Positions 16,749 to 25,803 of a stretch of 64,000 nt of DNA are shown here, in pieces (within the stretch, counting starts at the first letter, position 1; the number at the start of each line of letters is the position of its first letter). The stretch is from Lachnospiraceae bacterium (lineage in GTDB: Bacteria; Bacillota; Clostridia; Lachnospirales; Lachnospiraceae), in the NCBI GenBank assembly GCA_025758065.1, contig CP107199.1, positions 2,391,501 to 2,455,500 of the forward strand, given 5' to 3'. The notes under the pieces were generated by a model. It saw only the letters and a program-made list of their open reading frames with translations. It was not told where the DNA came from and searched no databases. The translations under genes were made by a program, and so were the position numbers.

Positions 16749-19736
16749 ATGAGCGATATTATGACACCCATTCCCTTTGGAAAAATGATGAATTGGATCC
16801 TGGAGGAACACAAGAAAGGCGCGATCTTCGGCATCAGAAGACCTTTTGTGGCAGATCAGAGCAAGAAATATGAGATCTTTGGACGCACATTAGAAACACC
16901 TTTCGGACCTGCAGCAGGACCACACACCCAGCTGACCCAGAATATTGTAGCTGCTTATGTGGCAGGAAGCCGCTTCTTTGAATTAAAGACAGTTCAGAAG
17001 TTAGATGGTGAAGACCTTCCGGTAGCAAAGCCATGTATCAAGGCTGATGATGAGTGCTACAACTGTGAATGGTCCACTGAGCTTTATGTGCCACAGGCAT
17101 ATGATGAGTACGTGAAAGCATGGTTTGCCTGTAAAGTATTAGCTAAGGAATATGGCCTTGGCTCTATGGATGGCTTCCAGTTTAATATGTCCGTTGGTTA
17201 TGACCTTGAGGGCATCAAACTGGAAAAGGTAGACCGTTTTATTGAAGGAATGAAGGATGCTTCTGCAGCATCAATTTTTAATGAGTGCCGTCAGTGGCTG
17301 TTAGATAACCTGGATCGTTTTGAGAACCTGACAAAAGAGGATGTTGAAAGCATCTCCCCTGAAATATGCAACTGTGCAACTCTCTCCACTTTGCACGGAT
17401 GTCCTCCACAGGAGATCGAGCGTATCGCAAGCTATCTGCTCACTGAAAAGAAGGTACACACCTTTATCAAGTGCAATCCTACTCTGTTAGGATATGAGTA
17501 TGCAAGAAAATTAATGGATGACATGGGCTATGACTATGTAGCATTTGGTGACTTCCATTTCAGAGATGACCTTCAGTACACAGATGCAGTTCCGATGCTT
17601 CAGAGACTGCAGAAGCTGGCAGATGAGAAGGGACTGGAATTTGGTGTTAAGATCACAAATACCTTCCCTGTTGATGTAAAACAGAACGAACTTCCAAGTG
17701 AAGAAATGTACATGTCCGGTAAGTCCTTATATGCTCTGTCCATGTCTGTTGCACAGAAACTGGCAAAGGACTTTGATGGAAAACTGCGTATTTCCTACTC
17801 TGGCGGTGCTGATTACTTTAATATCACAAAGATCATAGACGCTGGTATCTGGCCTGTAACTATGGCAACTACCATGTTAAAGCCAGGCGGCTATGAGAGA
17901 TTAGAGCAGATTGGACAGTTATTTAAAGCAAAAGAAGCAGCTGCTTTCACTGGCGTAAGTGCAGAGAAGGTAGAGGCTATGGTAGAGGCTGCAAAGTCTG
18001 ACAAACACCATATAAAGGCTGTTAAGCCACTTCCATCCAGAAAGGTGAAAAAACCAGTTCCGTTAACGGACTGCTTTATCGCTCCATGCCAGGAAGGATG
18101 CCCGATCCATCAGGATATTACCCGTTATATGCAGTTAGCAGGTGAAGGAAAGTACGAAGAAGCATTAAAGGTTATTTTAAATAAGAATCCACTTCCGTTT
18201 ATTACCGGTACTATCTGTGCACACAACTGTATGAGTAAATGTACCAGAAACTTCTATGAGGCTTCTGTAGATATCCGCAGAACCAAGTTAGAATCTGCGC
18301 AGGGCGGAATTGATGCTGTTATGGCAGAATTAAAAGCACCTGCAGTTACTTCTGATAAGAAGGCAGCTGTAGTAGGCGGCGGTCCTGCTGGTCTGGCAGC
18401 TGCATACTTTCTTGCAAAAGGCGGCATGAAGGTTACTGTATTTGAGAAAGCAGAAAAGATGGGCGGCGTTGTACGTAATGTGATCCCGGGCTTCCGTATT
18501 TCTCACGAAGCGATCGATCATGACGTTGAGCTGGTTCGTGCTATGGGCGCAGAGCTGGTAAACGGCAAAGAAATCACTTCGGTTGATGAATTAAAGAAAG
18601 AATATGACTATGTTGTACTGGCAGTTGGTGCTTCAGAACCAGGAAGACTGAGACTGGAAGCAGGCGAAACCATGAACGCATTAGAGTTTTTGGCACAGTT
18701 TAAGGCAACTGACGGTAAGGTAGATTTAGGTAAGAACGTTGTTGTTATCGGTGGCGGCAATACAGCTATGGATACTGCAAGAGCTGCAAAGCGCAATGCA
18801 GGAGTAGAGAAAGTATCTCTGGTTTACAGAAGAACCAAGAGATATATGCCAGCGGATGAAGAAGAATTAGTAATGGCAATCGAAGATGGCGTAGAGTTTG
18901 CAGAGCTGTTGGCACCTGTTAAACTGGAAAATGGTGAACTGATCTGCCGTAAGATGCAGTTAGGAGACTACGATGCAAGCGGAAGAAGAGGCGTTGTTGA
19001 AACTGAGGAGATTGTTAAGATCGCTGCTGACACTGTGATCGCAGCTGTTGGCGAGAAGGTTCCAGGTGCATTCTATGAAGCGAATGGCATTGCTGTAGAC
19101 GAAAAGAAACGTCCAGTTGTTGACCACAACACTCTGGAGACCTCTGTGAAGGGTGTTTATGTTGCCGGTGACGGTCTCTTTGGACCTGCTACTGTTGTAG
19201 AAGGCATCAGAGATGGTAAGAAGGCAGCAGAAGCGATCGTTGGAAGGGATTTATCTGAGGATATCTTCAAGATGGCTGATGCTGAGACTGTTTACGGACG
19301 TAAAGGTAAACTGTCTGAGGAGAATGAAGAATCTGACAGCAGAAGATGTCTTTCCTGCAACAGCATCTGCGAAAACTGCGTAGAGGTATGCCCGAACAGA
19401 GCAAACGTAACCTTAACAGTACCTGGCATGGACAAACATCAGGTGATCCATGTAGATTATATGTGTAATGAATGTGGCAACTGCCGCAGCTTCTGTCCAT
19501 GGGACAGCGCTCCATATCTTGACAAGTTTACCTTATTTGCAAATGAAGCAGATATGGAAAACAGTAAGAATCAGGGCTTTACTGTTCTTGACGCAGCAGC
19601 AGGAACCTGCAAGGTACGTCTGGCAGGTAATGTAATTGATTATACTGTTGGAACTGCAAATGAAAATGTTCCGGACGGAATCCAGAAGATCATTAAGACT
19701 GTAATTGATGATTACAGCTATCTGCTGATCGGTTAA
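16749..19736 (+). CDS. ygfK: YgfK-type FAD/NAD(P)-binding Fe-S oxidoreductase subunit
   Basis: The 995-residue protein matches YgfK ('putative selenate reductase subunit'). An N-terminal dihydroorotate-dehydrogenase-like barrel (FGPAAGPHTQLTQNIVAA) is followed by a GltB/GltD-like Fe-S segment (CQEGCPIHQDI, CAHNCMSKCTRN), two nucleotide-binding Rossmann motifs (VVGGGPAGLAAAYF near 540, VVIGGGNTAMDTAR near 662) and a C-terminal ferredoxin pair (CLSCNSICENCVEVCP, CNECGNCRSFCPW). It probably carries electrons between NAD(P)H and ferredoxin for purine reduction or hydroxylation with the XdhD-like enzyme. AAGGAGG precedes the ATG. Confidence 0.93.
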   Translation: MSDIMTPIPFGKMMNWILEEHKKGAIFGIRRPFVADQSKKYEIFGRTLETPFGPAAGPHTQLTQNIVAAYVAGSRFFELKTVQKLDGEDLPVAKPCIKADDECYNCEWSTELYVPQAYDEYVKAWFACKVLAKEYGLGSMDGFQFNMSVGYDLEGIKLEKVDRFIEGMKDASAASIFNECRQWLLDNLDRFENLTKEDVESISPEICNCATLSTLHGCPPQEIERIASYLLTEKKVHTFIKCNPTLLGYEYARKLMDDMGYDYVAFGDFHFRDDLQYTDAVPMLQRLQKLADEKGLEFGVKITNTFPVDVKQNELPSEEMYMSGKSLYALSMSVAQKLAKDFDGKLRISYSGGADYFNITKIIDAGIWPVTMATTMLKPGGYERLEQIGQLFKAKEAAAFTGVSAEKVEAMVEAAKSDKHHIKAVKPLPSRKVKKPVPLTDCFIAPCQEGCPIHQDITRYMQLAGEGKYEEALKVILNKNPLPFITGTICAHNCMSKCTRNFYEASVDIRRTKLESAQGGIDAVMAELKAPAVTSDKKAAVVGGGPAGLAAAYFLAKGGMKVTVFEKAEKMGGVVRNVIPGFRISHEAIDHDVELVRAMGAELVNGKEITSVDELKKEYDYVVLAVGASEPGRLRLEAGETMNALEFLAQFKATDGKVDLGKNVVVIGGGNTAMDTARAAKRNAGVEKVSLVYRRTKRYMPADEEELVMAIEDGVEFAELLAPVKLENGELICRKMQLGDYDASGRRGVVETEEIVKIAADTVIAAVGEKVPGAFYEANGIAVDEKKRPVVDHNTLETSVKGVYVAGDGLFGPATVVEGIRDGKKAAEAIVGRDLSEDIFKMADAETVYGRKGKLSEENEESDSRRCLSCNSICENCVEVCPNRANVTLTVPGMDKHQVIHVDYMCNECGNCRSFCPWDSAPYLDKFTLFANEADMENSKNQGFTVLDAAAGTCKVRLAGNVIDYTVGTANENVPDGIQKIIKTVIDDYSYLLIG

Positions 19737-19760
19737 TAAAAATATTGTGAAGATACTTTC

Positions 19761-19786
19761 GGGGCATGGCTTTTTAGTCATGCCCT
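19761..19786 (+). terminator. Hairpin after ygfK
   Basis: GGGGCATG at 19761-19768 pairs with CATGCCCT at 19779-19786, enclosing a T-rich loop. No T-run follows, so it may be an mRNA-stabilising or partial-termination hairpin rather than a full terminator. Confidence 0.35.
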
Positions 19787-19850
19787 GATAGTGCTTAACA
19801 CCAACATCATATAATGTGTGGGGAATCTGAATGAAGGAAAGGAAGAAAGC

Positions 19851-20132
19851 ATGCCCAGAGAAAAGACAATGAAGGTGGTATTTGCGTTTCCCACTACCAC
19901 CATGGCAATGAAAATGGAAGCAGCTGCAAAAGCAAAAACAGCGCCTGGACGTCTGATCCCGGTTCCACGGCAGATCAGCGCAGGCTGCGGAATGGCCTGG
20001 TGTGCACCAGTTGCAGACAGGGCGTTTCTTGAGCAGCTGATCGATGCGGAGCATATCGTAACAGAGGGATGTTATGAGTTGTTAATGTTCTCTCAGAATC
20101 TTTCAGGGACTGATTCCCATAGGACATCTTAA
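19851..20132 (+). CDS. DUF3343 putative Se/S carrier-like protein
   Basis: The 93-residue protein starts at 19851 (MPREKTMKVVF) behind GGAAAGGAAG. It fits DUF3343, small proteins annotated as putative Se/S carriers, with the conserved cysteine in SAGCGMAWC near residue 45. The family often accompanies selenium-dependent molybdenum hydroxylases, so it may deliver selenium or sulfur to the labile cofactor of the XdhD-like enzyme nearby. That role is inference. It sits 19 bases before hyuA in the same operon. Confidence 0.75.
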   Translation: MPREKTMKVVFAFPTTTMAMKMEAAAKAKTAPGRLIPVPRQISAGCGMAWCAPVADRAFLEQLIDAEHIVTEGCYELLMFSQNLSGTDSHRTS

Positions 20133-20151
20133 AAGAGGAGGCTGGATAAAT

Positions 20152-21534
20152 ATGAGACAGATCATTAAAAACGGAACCATAGTTACAGGAGGAGGAAGCT
20201 TTCCTGCAGATATTCTCATTGACGGGGAAAAAATCGCAGCTACAGGCACAGCAGAAGAAATCGGAAAGCTAACACAGCCGGGGGACAGGGAGATCGATGC
20301 TGCAGGATGCCTGATCTTCCCAGGATTCATTGACGCACATACTCATTTTGACCTGCATGTGGCAGGAACTATAACAGCAGATGATTTTGCTACTGGCACA
20401 AAGGCAGCTTTAAGGGGCGGTACTACTACTATTATTGACTTTGGAACCCAGTATCCGGGAGAAACTCTGGCTGAAGGCTTAAAAAACTGGCATGAAAAGG
20501 CAGATGGAAAGTGTTCCTGCGATTATAGTTTCCACATGTCCATTACAGATTGGAATCCTTCTGTTTCTAAGGAAGTCCAGGATATGATGGATGAAGGGAT
20601 TACCTCTTTTAAGCTGTATATGACATACGATACCCAGGTAGATGATAAGACATTATTTGAGATCTTACAGAGATTAAGAGAAACTGGCGGCATTACCGGC
20701 GTACACTGCGAGAACAGCGGTATGATCGCAGCATTACAGGAAGAAGCAAAGGCAGCAGGAAAAATGGGTGTTTCCAGCCATCCAAAGACCAGACCGGCAG
20801 CTGCGGAAGCAGAGGCTATTGGAAGACTTTTGCGTCTGGCAGAAGTAGTAGATGTACCTGTTGTTGTAGTCCATTTAACATGTAAAGAGGGATATGATGT
20901 GATCGCACAGGCCCGCAAGAGAGGACAGAAGGTCTATGTGGAAACCTGTCCGCAGTATCTGCTTATGGATGACAGCCTTTATGAACTTCCTGGCTTTGAA
21001 AGTGCAAAATATGTATGTGCACCGCCTTTAAGGAAGAAAGAAGATCAGGACTGTTTGTGGAAAGGTCTGGCAGATGGCACCATCCAGACTGTTTCTACAG
21101 ATCACTGCAGCTTTACCACAACACAGAAGAAATTAGGAGAAGGCGACTTTACCAAGATCCCAGGTGGTATGCCAGGTGCTGAGACAAGAGGAACTTTAGT
21201 TTATACTTATGGTGTAGATAAAGGGCGTATCACAAAAGAGGATATGTGCCGTGTTCTGTCAGAAAATCCTGCAAAACTCTATGGCCTATATCCAAGAAAG
21301 GGTGTGATCGCTCCTGGAAGTGACGCAGATCTTGTAATTATGCGTACAGGAGTAGAAGATGTGATCACAGCTAAAGATCAGGTTCAGAATGTGGATTATG
21401 CTCCATTTGAAGGTACAAAGGTGACCGGAAGAGTGGAAAGTGTGTTCTTACGCGGACTTCAGGCTGTAAAAGATGGAAAAGTGGTAGAAGAGAAGAAGGG
21501 CGAATTCCTGAAGAGAGGAAAATACGCTCTGTAA
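20152..21534 (+). CDS. hyuA: Dihydropyrimidinase/hydantoinase-type amidohydrolase
   Basis: The 460-residue cyclic amidase has HxH metal ligands in IDAHTHFDLH (about residue 60), the carboxylated lysine in TSFKLYMTYD (about 151), further His ligands in GVHCENSG and VVVHLTC, and the Asp in STDHCSF (about 320). Such enzymes hydrolyse hydantoin, dihydropyrimidine or allantoin-like rings to carbamoyl amino acids. Here it would open a ureide ring made from urate, upstream of YgeY and YgeW. It is last in the plus-strand arm and is followed by a strong terminator. Confidence 0.92.
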   Translation: MRQIIKNGTIVTGGGSFPADILIDGEKIAATGTAEEIGKLTQPGDREIDAAGCLIFPGFIDAHTHFDLHVAGTITADDFATGTKAALRGGTTTIIDFGTQYPGETLAEGLKNWHEKADGKCSCDYSFHMSITDWNPSVSKEVQDMMDEGITSFKLYMTYDTQVDDKTLFEILQRLRETGGITGVHCENSGMIAALQEEAKAAGKMGVSSHPKTRPAAAEAEAIGRLLRLAEVVDVPVVVVHLTCKEGYDVIAQARKRGQKVYVETCPQYLLMDDSLYELPGFESAKYVCAPPLRKKEDQDCLWKGLADGTIQTVSTDHCSFTTTQKKLGEGDFTKIPGGMPGAETRGTLVYTYGVDKGRITKEDMCRVLSENPAKLYGLYPRKGVIAPGSDADLVIMRTGVEDVITAKDQVQNVDYAPFEGTKVTGRVESVFLRGLQAVKDGKVVEEKKGEFLKRGKYAL

Positions 21535-21548
21535 AATAGGATTAAGTA

Positions 21549-21596
21549 AAAAACGGATCTGGCAGTTAACTGATGCAGCTGCCAGATCCGTTTTTT
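21549..21596. terminator. Bidirectional terminator between converging operons
   Basis: GGATCTGGCAG (21555-21565) pairs with CTGCCAGATCC (21579-21589), with T6 after and an A-run before the stem. It ends the hyuA operon and can also serve the xdhD-polyferredoxin operon on the other strand. Confidence 0.88.
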
Positions 21597-21644
21597 ATGT
21601 ATATAAAAAGGTATTTTATGTAAATGGTGTGCACTTGCGAGAAT

Positions 21645-22133
21645 TTATCTCACTTTTGTAAAAATTCCCCGCAAGTCATAGATCGCATGCTGTGGACATT
21701 TTACAGCACACATTCCGCAGCTTAAGCAGGAAGCTTCGTCGATCACTGCACAGTTGTCTTCTACATGGATCGCACTGGCAGTACAGGTTTTTTCACAGAT
21801 GCCGCAGCCGATGCAGCTGACAGAACAGACAGTTCTGGCATCTTTGCCTTTATCTTTGTTGGAGCATTTAACAACAATGGTATTGGCACAGTCATGTAAA
21901 TGGATGATATGCTGAGGGCATTCTCTCACACATCGTCCGCAGGCGATGCATTTTTCTTCATCTACTTCTGCAATACCGTGTTCATTCAGATGGATAGCAC
22001 CGAATTTACAGCTTTCCACGCATTTTCCGCAGGCAATACAGCCATAGGAACAGCTGGAGCCTTCTGTTACATGACAGCCGCCATTGCAGGCTACAAAAGC
22101 AGAACGATATGGAAATTTCTTTTTAACAGCCAT
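21645..22133 (-). CDS. RnfB-like polyferredoxin
   Basis: The 162-residue cysteine-rich protein has four CxxCxxC-type cluster motifs: CIACGKCVESC, CIACGRCVREC, CIGCGICEKTC and CLSCGMCAVKC, and extra cysteines in ACNGGCH near the start as in RnfB-like ferredoxins. It should carry several [4Fe-4S] clusters and shuttle electrons for the Mo-hydroxylase. The xdhD stop is 2 bases upstream and its AAAGGAG ribosome site lies inside the end of xdhD, so the two are translated together. Confidence 0.87.
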   Translation of the reverse strand: MAVKKKFPYRSAFVACNGGCHVTEGSSCSYGCIACGKCVESCKFGAIHLNEHGIAEVDEEKCIACGRCVRECPQHIIHLHDCANTIVVKCSNKDKGKDARTVCSVSCIGCGICEKTCTASAIHVEDNCAVIDEASCLSCGMCAVKCPQHAIYDLRGIFTKVR

Positions 22134-22135
22134 GA

Positions 22136-24724
22136 TTAGAATCTCCTTTCATAAGGTGTTCCCGAAATTGGAAGACTGTAGCGGCGTTCTCCGTCACAGC
22201 GATAGTAAGCGTCTGTAATAGCAGGAGCTGTAGGGATAGAAGTGATCTCTCCGATACCGATAGCTCCGCAGGCTACATTCAGACCAGGTTTGTCAATAAC
22301 AATAGCTTCGATCTCAGGTACTTCATGGGCACGGAAGAGACCTAAAGAACCATATTTTTCAATTGGTTTGCAGTTATCATCAATTGGATAGCGCTCTCTT
22401 AAGGCATATCCCATAGACATAACTACACCGCCTTCAATCTGACCTTCGCAGGACAATGGATTTACAGCTTTACCTACATCGTGGGCAGCAACTAATTTTT
22501 CAATCTTTTTGGTCTTTGGATCAACAATACACATCTGTGTAGCGTAACCGTAAGCTACGTGAGATACCGGATTAGGAACATCAGCACCTAATGGATCAGT
22601 TTTTGCAAGATATTCGCCATAGAATACCTGGCCCTTAAGATCGTCTAAGGAATGATGTTCGCTGGCACTTTTAGCTTCCATTACTTTCTCGCAGGCACGG
22701 CGGCAGGCTTCACCTGTAACTAAAGTCTGGCGGGAACCGGAAGTATCACCGGAATCAGGTGCGATCCAGGTATTGCTCCGCTCATAAACGATCTGGTCTC
22801 TTGTCAGGTCTGTGTTGGTAACTACCATCTGTACCAGAACTGTACCAAGTCCCTGGCCAATGCAGGAAGCACCGGTATAAATGTGCAGTTTTGCATCATC
22901 CTCTACGATCAGTTTTACACGGCCCCAGTCAGGGATACCAACGCCTACGCCGGCATTTTTCATAGCGCAGGCAAGACCAACTGCTTTTCCAGCAGCTACA
23001 GCAGCATCATATTCTTCTTTTACAGCATCCAGTGTTTCGACTAGTCCGGTGGAATTATCAACGATCTGTCCATTTGGAAGAACACCGCCTGGACGGATGG
23101 CATTGCGGTAGCGGATCTCCCATGGAGTGATGCCAATCTCGTCAGCCATCATATTAAGAAGCGTTTCCACTGCAAAACAGGTCTGTGTTACGCCGAAACC
23201 GCGGAAAGCGCCGGCTGGCGGGTTGTTTGTATAATAAGCGGTTCCCTCGATCTCAAAGTTCTCATAAGCATAAGGACCTGCAGCATGGGTACATGCACGT
23301 TCCAGAACAGGACCGCCAAGAGAAGCAAAAGCGCCAGTATCAGAAGAAACTTTAGCTTTAACGCCCATGATCTTGCCGTTTTCATCACATCCCATAGTGA
23401 AGTCCATAACAAAGTGATGACGTTTTGGATGTACCAGAAGTGATTCAGCTCTTGTAAGACTTACTTTTACAGCGCGTCCTGTGCAGTAGGTCATCAGTGC
23501 TGCGTGATGCTGGACAGACATGTCCTCTTTGCCGCCGAAACCGCCTCCTACTAAAGCATTCTGGACTTTTACTTTCTTGCTTCCCAACATAAGGGAACAT
23601 TCATGAAGCGTGGTGTGGGAAGACTGGTCAGTGGTGATCAGGAAAACATCGCCGTCACTATCCATATAGGAAACAGCACATTCCGGTTCTAGGAACGCAT
23701 GCTCAGTCCATGGAGTTTCAAAATGATGGGAAATAACGTGTGCAGAATTTTTAATAGCTTCATCGGCGTTGCCGCGGCAGACATGCTTGTATGCCTGTAC
23801 GTTGGAGGTTTCTTCATCATATACTAAAGGTGCGTTTTCAGCAGCAGCTTCTTCAATGTTATGGACAGCAGGGAGTACCTGGTATTCAACTTTTACCAGT
23901 TTCTTTGCTTTTTCAAGAGTATCTCTGTCTTCGGCAACTACCAGGGCAACGGCATCTCCAAGATAATGAGTCAGACCGCCTTCAGGGATCAGTGTATACT
24001 GGTCATGTTTTAAGTGGCCTACTTTATTTTCACCAGGAATATCTTTGGCAGTCAGCACTGCTACAACACCAGGAAGTGCCTTTGCTGCAGAAATATCAAT
24101 AGAAAGCACACGGGCTCTGGGATATTTGCTTCGTACAGCTGATCCGTAGCACATATTGTCAAAGTAGAAGTCATCTGGATATTTTCCGTATCCTAAAACT
24201 TTTTCTTCTACGTCCAGGCGATGGACTCTGGAACCGATCTTCCAGTCATCGGTGCTGGCTTTGGGGATCACTCCATCACGCATGATCTTAGCTGCAAGAC
24301 GGATAGCGGCGATGATCTTTACATATCCGGTACAGCGGCAGTAGTTGTTGCGGATGGCATAGCGGATCTCAGCTTCATTAGGATCTGGATTCTTATCCAG
24401 CAGTGCTTTGGTACACATAACCATACCAGGGATACAGAAACCGCACTGTACAGCACCAGCTTCGCCGTAGGCATAAGTGTAAACTTTGGATTCCCAGTCA
24501 GTAAGGCCTTCCACTGTAATAATATTGCGGCCTTCTAAGGTGTCCGTGGTAGGAACACAGGCACGACAGGTCTCGCCGTCAATGATAACGGTACAGGCAC
24601 CGCAGGCTCCCTGACTGCATCCGTCTTTTACAGAAGTCAGTTTCAGTTCATCACGCAGGAAACGTAACAGAGATTGCTTGCGTGTGGTTGTCACAGACTT
24701 GCCGTTTACAAAGAATGTAGACAT
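22136..24724 (-). CDS. xdhD: XdhD-like molybdenum hydroxylase (selenium-dependent purine/xanthine type)
   Basis: The 862-residue protein fuses a two-cluster [2Fe-2S] domain (CSQGACGACTVI about residue 38, QCGFCIPGMVM about 100, YCRCTGY about 133) to the molybdopterin domains (GGGFGGKEDMSVQ, AFRGFGVTQ, SGSRQTLVTGEA). The catalytic Glu is in IGIGEITSIP near the C-terminus. There is no FAD domain, unlike classic xanthine dehydrogenase, so electrons must come through partners such as the polyferredoxin and YgfK. XdhD-type genes mark anaerobic purine/urate use in gut bacteria. Confidence 0.92.
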   Translation of the reverse strand: MSTFFVNGKSVTTTRKQSLLRFLRDELKLTSVKDGCSQGACGACTVIIDGETCRACVPTTDTLEGRNIITVEGLTDWESKVYTYAYGEAGAVQCGFCIPGMVMCTKALLDKNPDPNEAEIRYAIRNNYCRCTGYVKIIAAIRLAAKIMRDGVIPKASTDDWKIGSRVHRLDVEEKVLGYGKYPDDFYFDNMCYGSAVRSKYPRARVLSIDISAAKALPGVVAVLTAKDIPGENKVGHLKHDQYTLIPEGGLTHYLGDAVALVVAEDRDTLEKAKKLVKVEYQVLPAVHNIEEAAAENAPLVYDEETSNVQAYKHVCRGNADEAIKNSAHVISHHFETPWTEHAFLEPECAVSYMDSDGDVFLITTDQSSHTTLHECSLMLGSKKVKVQNALVGGGFGGKEDMSVQHHAALMTYCTGRAVKVSLTRAESLLVHPKRHHFVMDFTMGCDENGKIMGVKAKVSSDTGAFASLGGPVLERACTHAAGPYAYENFEIEGTAYYTNNPPAGAFRGFGVTQTCFAVETLLNMMADEIGITPWEIRYRNAIRPGGVLPNGQIVDNSTGLVETLDAVKEEYDAAVAAGKAVGLACAMKNAGVGVGIPDWGRVKLIVEDDAKLHIYTGASCIGQGLGTVLVQMVVTNTDLTRDQIVYERSNTWIAPDSGDTSGSRQTLVTGEACRRACEKVMEAKSASEHHSLDDLKGQVFYGEYLAKTDPLGADVPNPVSHVAYGYATQMCIVDPKTKKIEKLVAAHDVGKAVNPLSCEGQIEGGVVMSMGYALRERYPIDDNCKPIEKYGSLGLFRAHEVPEIEAIVIDKPGLNVACGAIGIGEITSIPTAPAITDAYYRCDGERRYSLPISGTPYERRF

Positions 24725-24864
24725 ATTTATAAATCTCCTTTCAAAATGGGAACAAATGAGTTGTTAAAACGAATAATAAACCGATCATTTATACTTTCAT
24801 TTTACCATATAATAAACAAAAATCAATAACAATCTCAAAAAAATTTATGTATATACAAAAAAAT

Positions 24865-24878
24865 TGTAAGCGCTCATT
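24865..24878. promoter_or_regulatory. Near-match cre site upstream of xdhD
   Basis: TGTAAGCGCTCATT matches the first twelve positions of TGWAANCGNTNWCA but ends TT instead of CA. It lies about 140 bases upstream of the xdhD start. A perfect TGTATATACA palindrome lies beside it at 24848-24857. Carbon catabolite control of this operon is plausible. Confidence 0.35.
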
Positions 24879-24895
24879 TTGAGGGAGAATAACGA

Positions 24896-24943
24896 AAATC
24901 CCCGATTCTTGAAGATAGGCGAAGTTATCTTCAGAAAACGGGG
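24896..24943 (-). terminator. Terminator of the DUF1836 gene
   Basis: On the minus strand CCCCG pairs with CGGGG around an inner CTGAAGATA/TATCTTCAAG stem, followed by ATTTTCG. It sits just downstream of the DUF1836 stop and separates it from the xdhD promoter. Confidence 0.6.
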
Positions 24944-24959
24944 AGAATAAAATGGTAAA

Positions 24960-25577
24960 TTATTTCTTTTTAGGATCAGGACGTTCTGCGCGGAGCTGGT
25001 CTGTCAGCTTCTCGATCATCTGCATTTTCATATAAACATCAAAGGAAAGCTCACAGATAAAAGAAAAAAGCTGAAGGTAATCCCGGTCGTTGTCTTCCAC
25101 GGAAACATCTTTAAAAGTGTCCATGGCTTTTTCGAATTTAGAGGAAATATCTGCTTTAATAGAGGACATTTCTCCCTCTTCCAGTGTAAAAACTTCCCTG
25201 TAAATGTCTTCCAGGGAAAGACTGGAATCATGACTGGTAAAATGTTTCGCAGTAATAGGACGGAACAGTTCTTCAATATCCCGGAAAGATAACAGGCTCT
25301 TAAAATAGTAGATAAAGATCAGCATGAGCATGTGTTCTTTGGAATATTTCTTTTTAACAGGTGGCGGGAGAAGATTGTTCTTGGCATAATTATTGATCAT
25401 GGTCTTTGTAAGGACCTTGTCTTCTTCATACCGTCTGGTGTTCTTTAAATGTTCTTCCATAAAGGTTGTGACCTGATCCATATACAGGTCAATATTAGGG
25501 ATCTCCTCCGGCTGCACGTGAGTCTGGCTGTTAAGATAGGCGAAAAGACCCTGAAGCCGTTCTTCATTTGTTTTCAC
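24960..25577 (-). CDS. DUF1836 domain protein
   Basis: The 205-residue protein fits DUF1836, with the MerR-like helix-turn-helix around LTKTMINNYAKNNLLPPPVK and KKYSKEHMLMLIFIYYFKS in the first half. Members are Firmicutes DNA-binding-like proteins without an established role. The 20-bp inverted repeat upstream (25601-25690) lies in its 5' region. Confidence 0.75.
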   Translation of the reverse strand: MKTNEERLQGLFAYLNSQTHVQPEEIPNIDLYMDQVTTFMEEHLKNTRRYEEDKVLTKTMINNYAKNNLLPPPVKKKYSKEHMLMLIFIYYFKSLLSFRDIEELFRPITAKHFTSHDSSLSLEDIYREVFTLEEGEMSSIKADISSKFEKAMDTFKDVSVEDNDRDYLQLFSFICELSFDVYMKMQMIEKLTDQLRAERPDPKKK

Positions 25578-25600
25578 TAAAAGTCACCTCGGTCTATGTT

Positions 25601-25690
25601 ATGTTCTCCCGGAGTCTTTCCTGCACCTGCTTTTGTGGCTGACAAAAAATCTTTTCACAAATCAAGTACAGAAAGATTCCGGGAGAACAT
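25601..25690. repeat. Large hairpin with 20-bp arms near attL
   Basis: ATGTTCTCCCGGAGTCTTTC at 25601-25620 is complementary, with one mismatch, to GAAAGATTCCGGGAGAACAT at 25671-25690, around a 50-base loop. A related but degraded hairpin lies at 35301-35365 on the other side of the island. It may be a genomic repeat family; function unknown. Confidence 0.6.
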
Positions 25691-25714
25691 TGTTGTCATA
25701 TTGCTATGTATATT

Positions 25715-25741
25715 ATATAGTATTGAAAACTATATGACAAG
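25715..25741 (+). repeat. attL, left end of the 9-kb island
   Basis: A 27-bp sequence beginning ATATAGTATTGAAAACTATA and ending TGACAAG is repeated exactly at 34762-34788. It holds inverted arms ATATAGT/ACTATAT around a 7-base centre, as expected for a tyrosine-integrase core site. The integrase gene lies just inside it. Confidence 0.88.
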
Positions 25742-25803
25742 TAAAAACGCCCTATTTACTATATTTTTTAGCAAACAAGGCGTTAAATGATACTGATTTG
25801 ATA

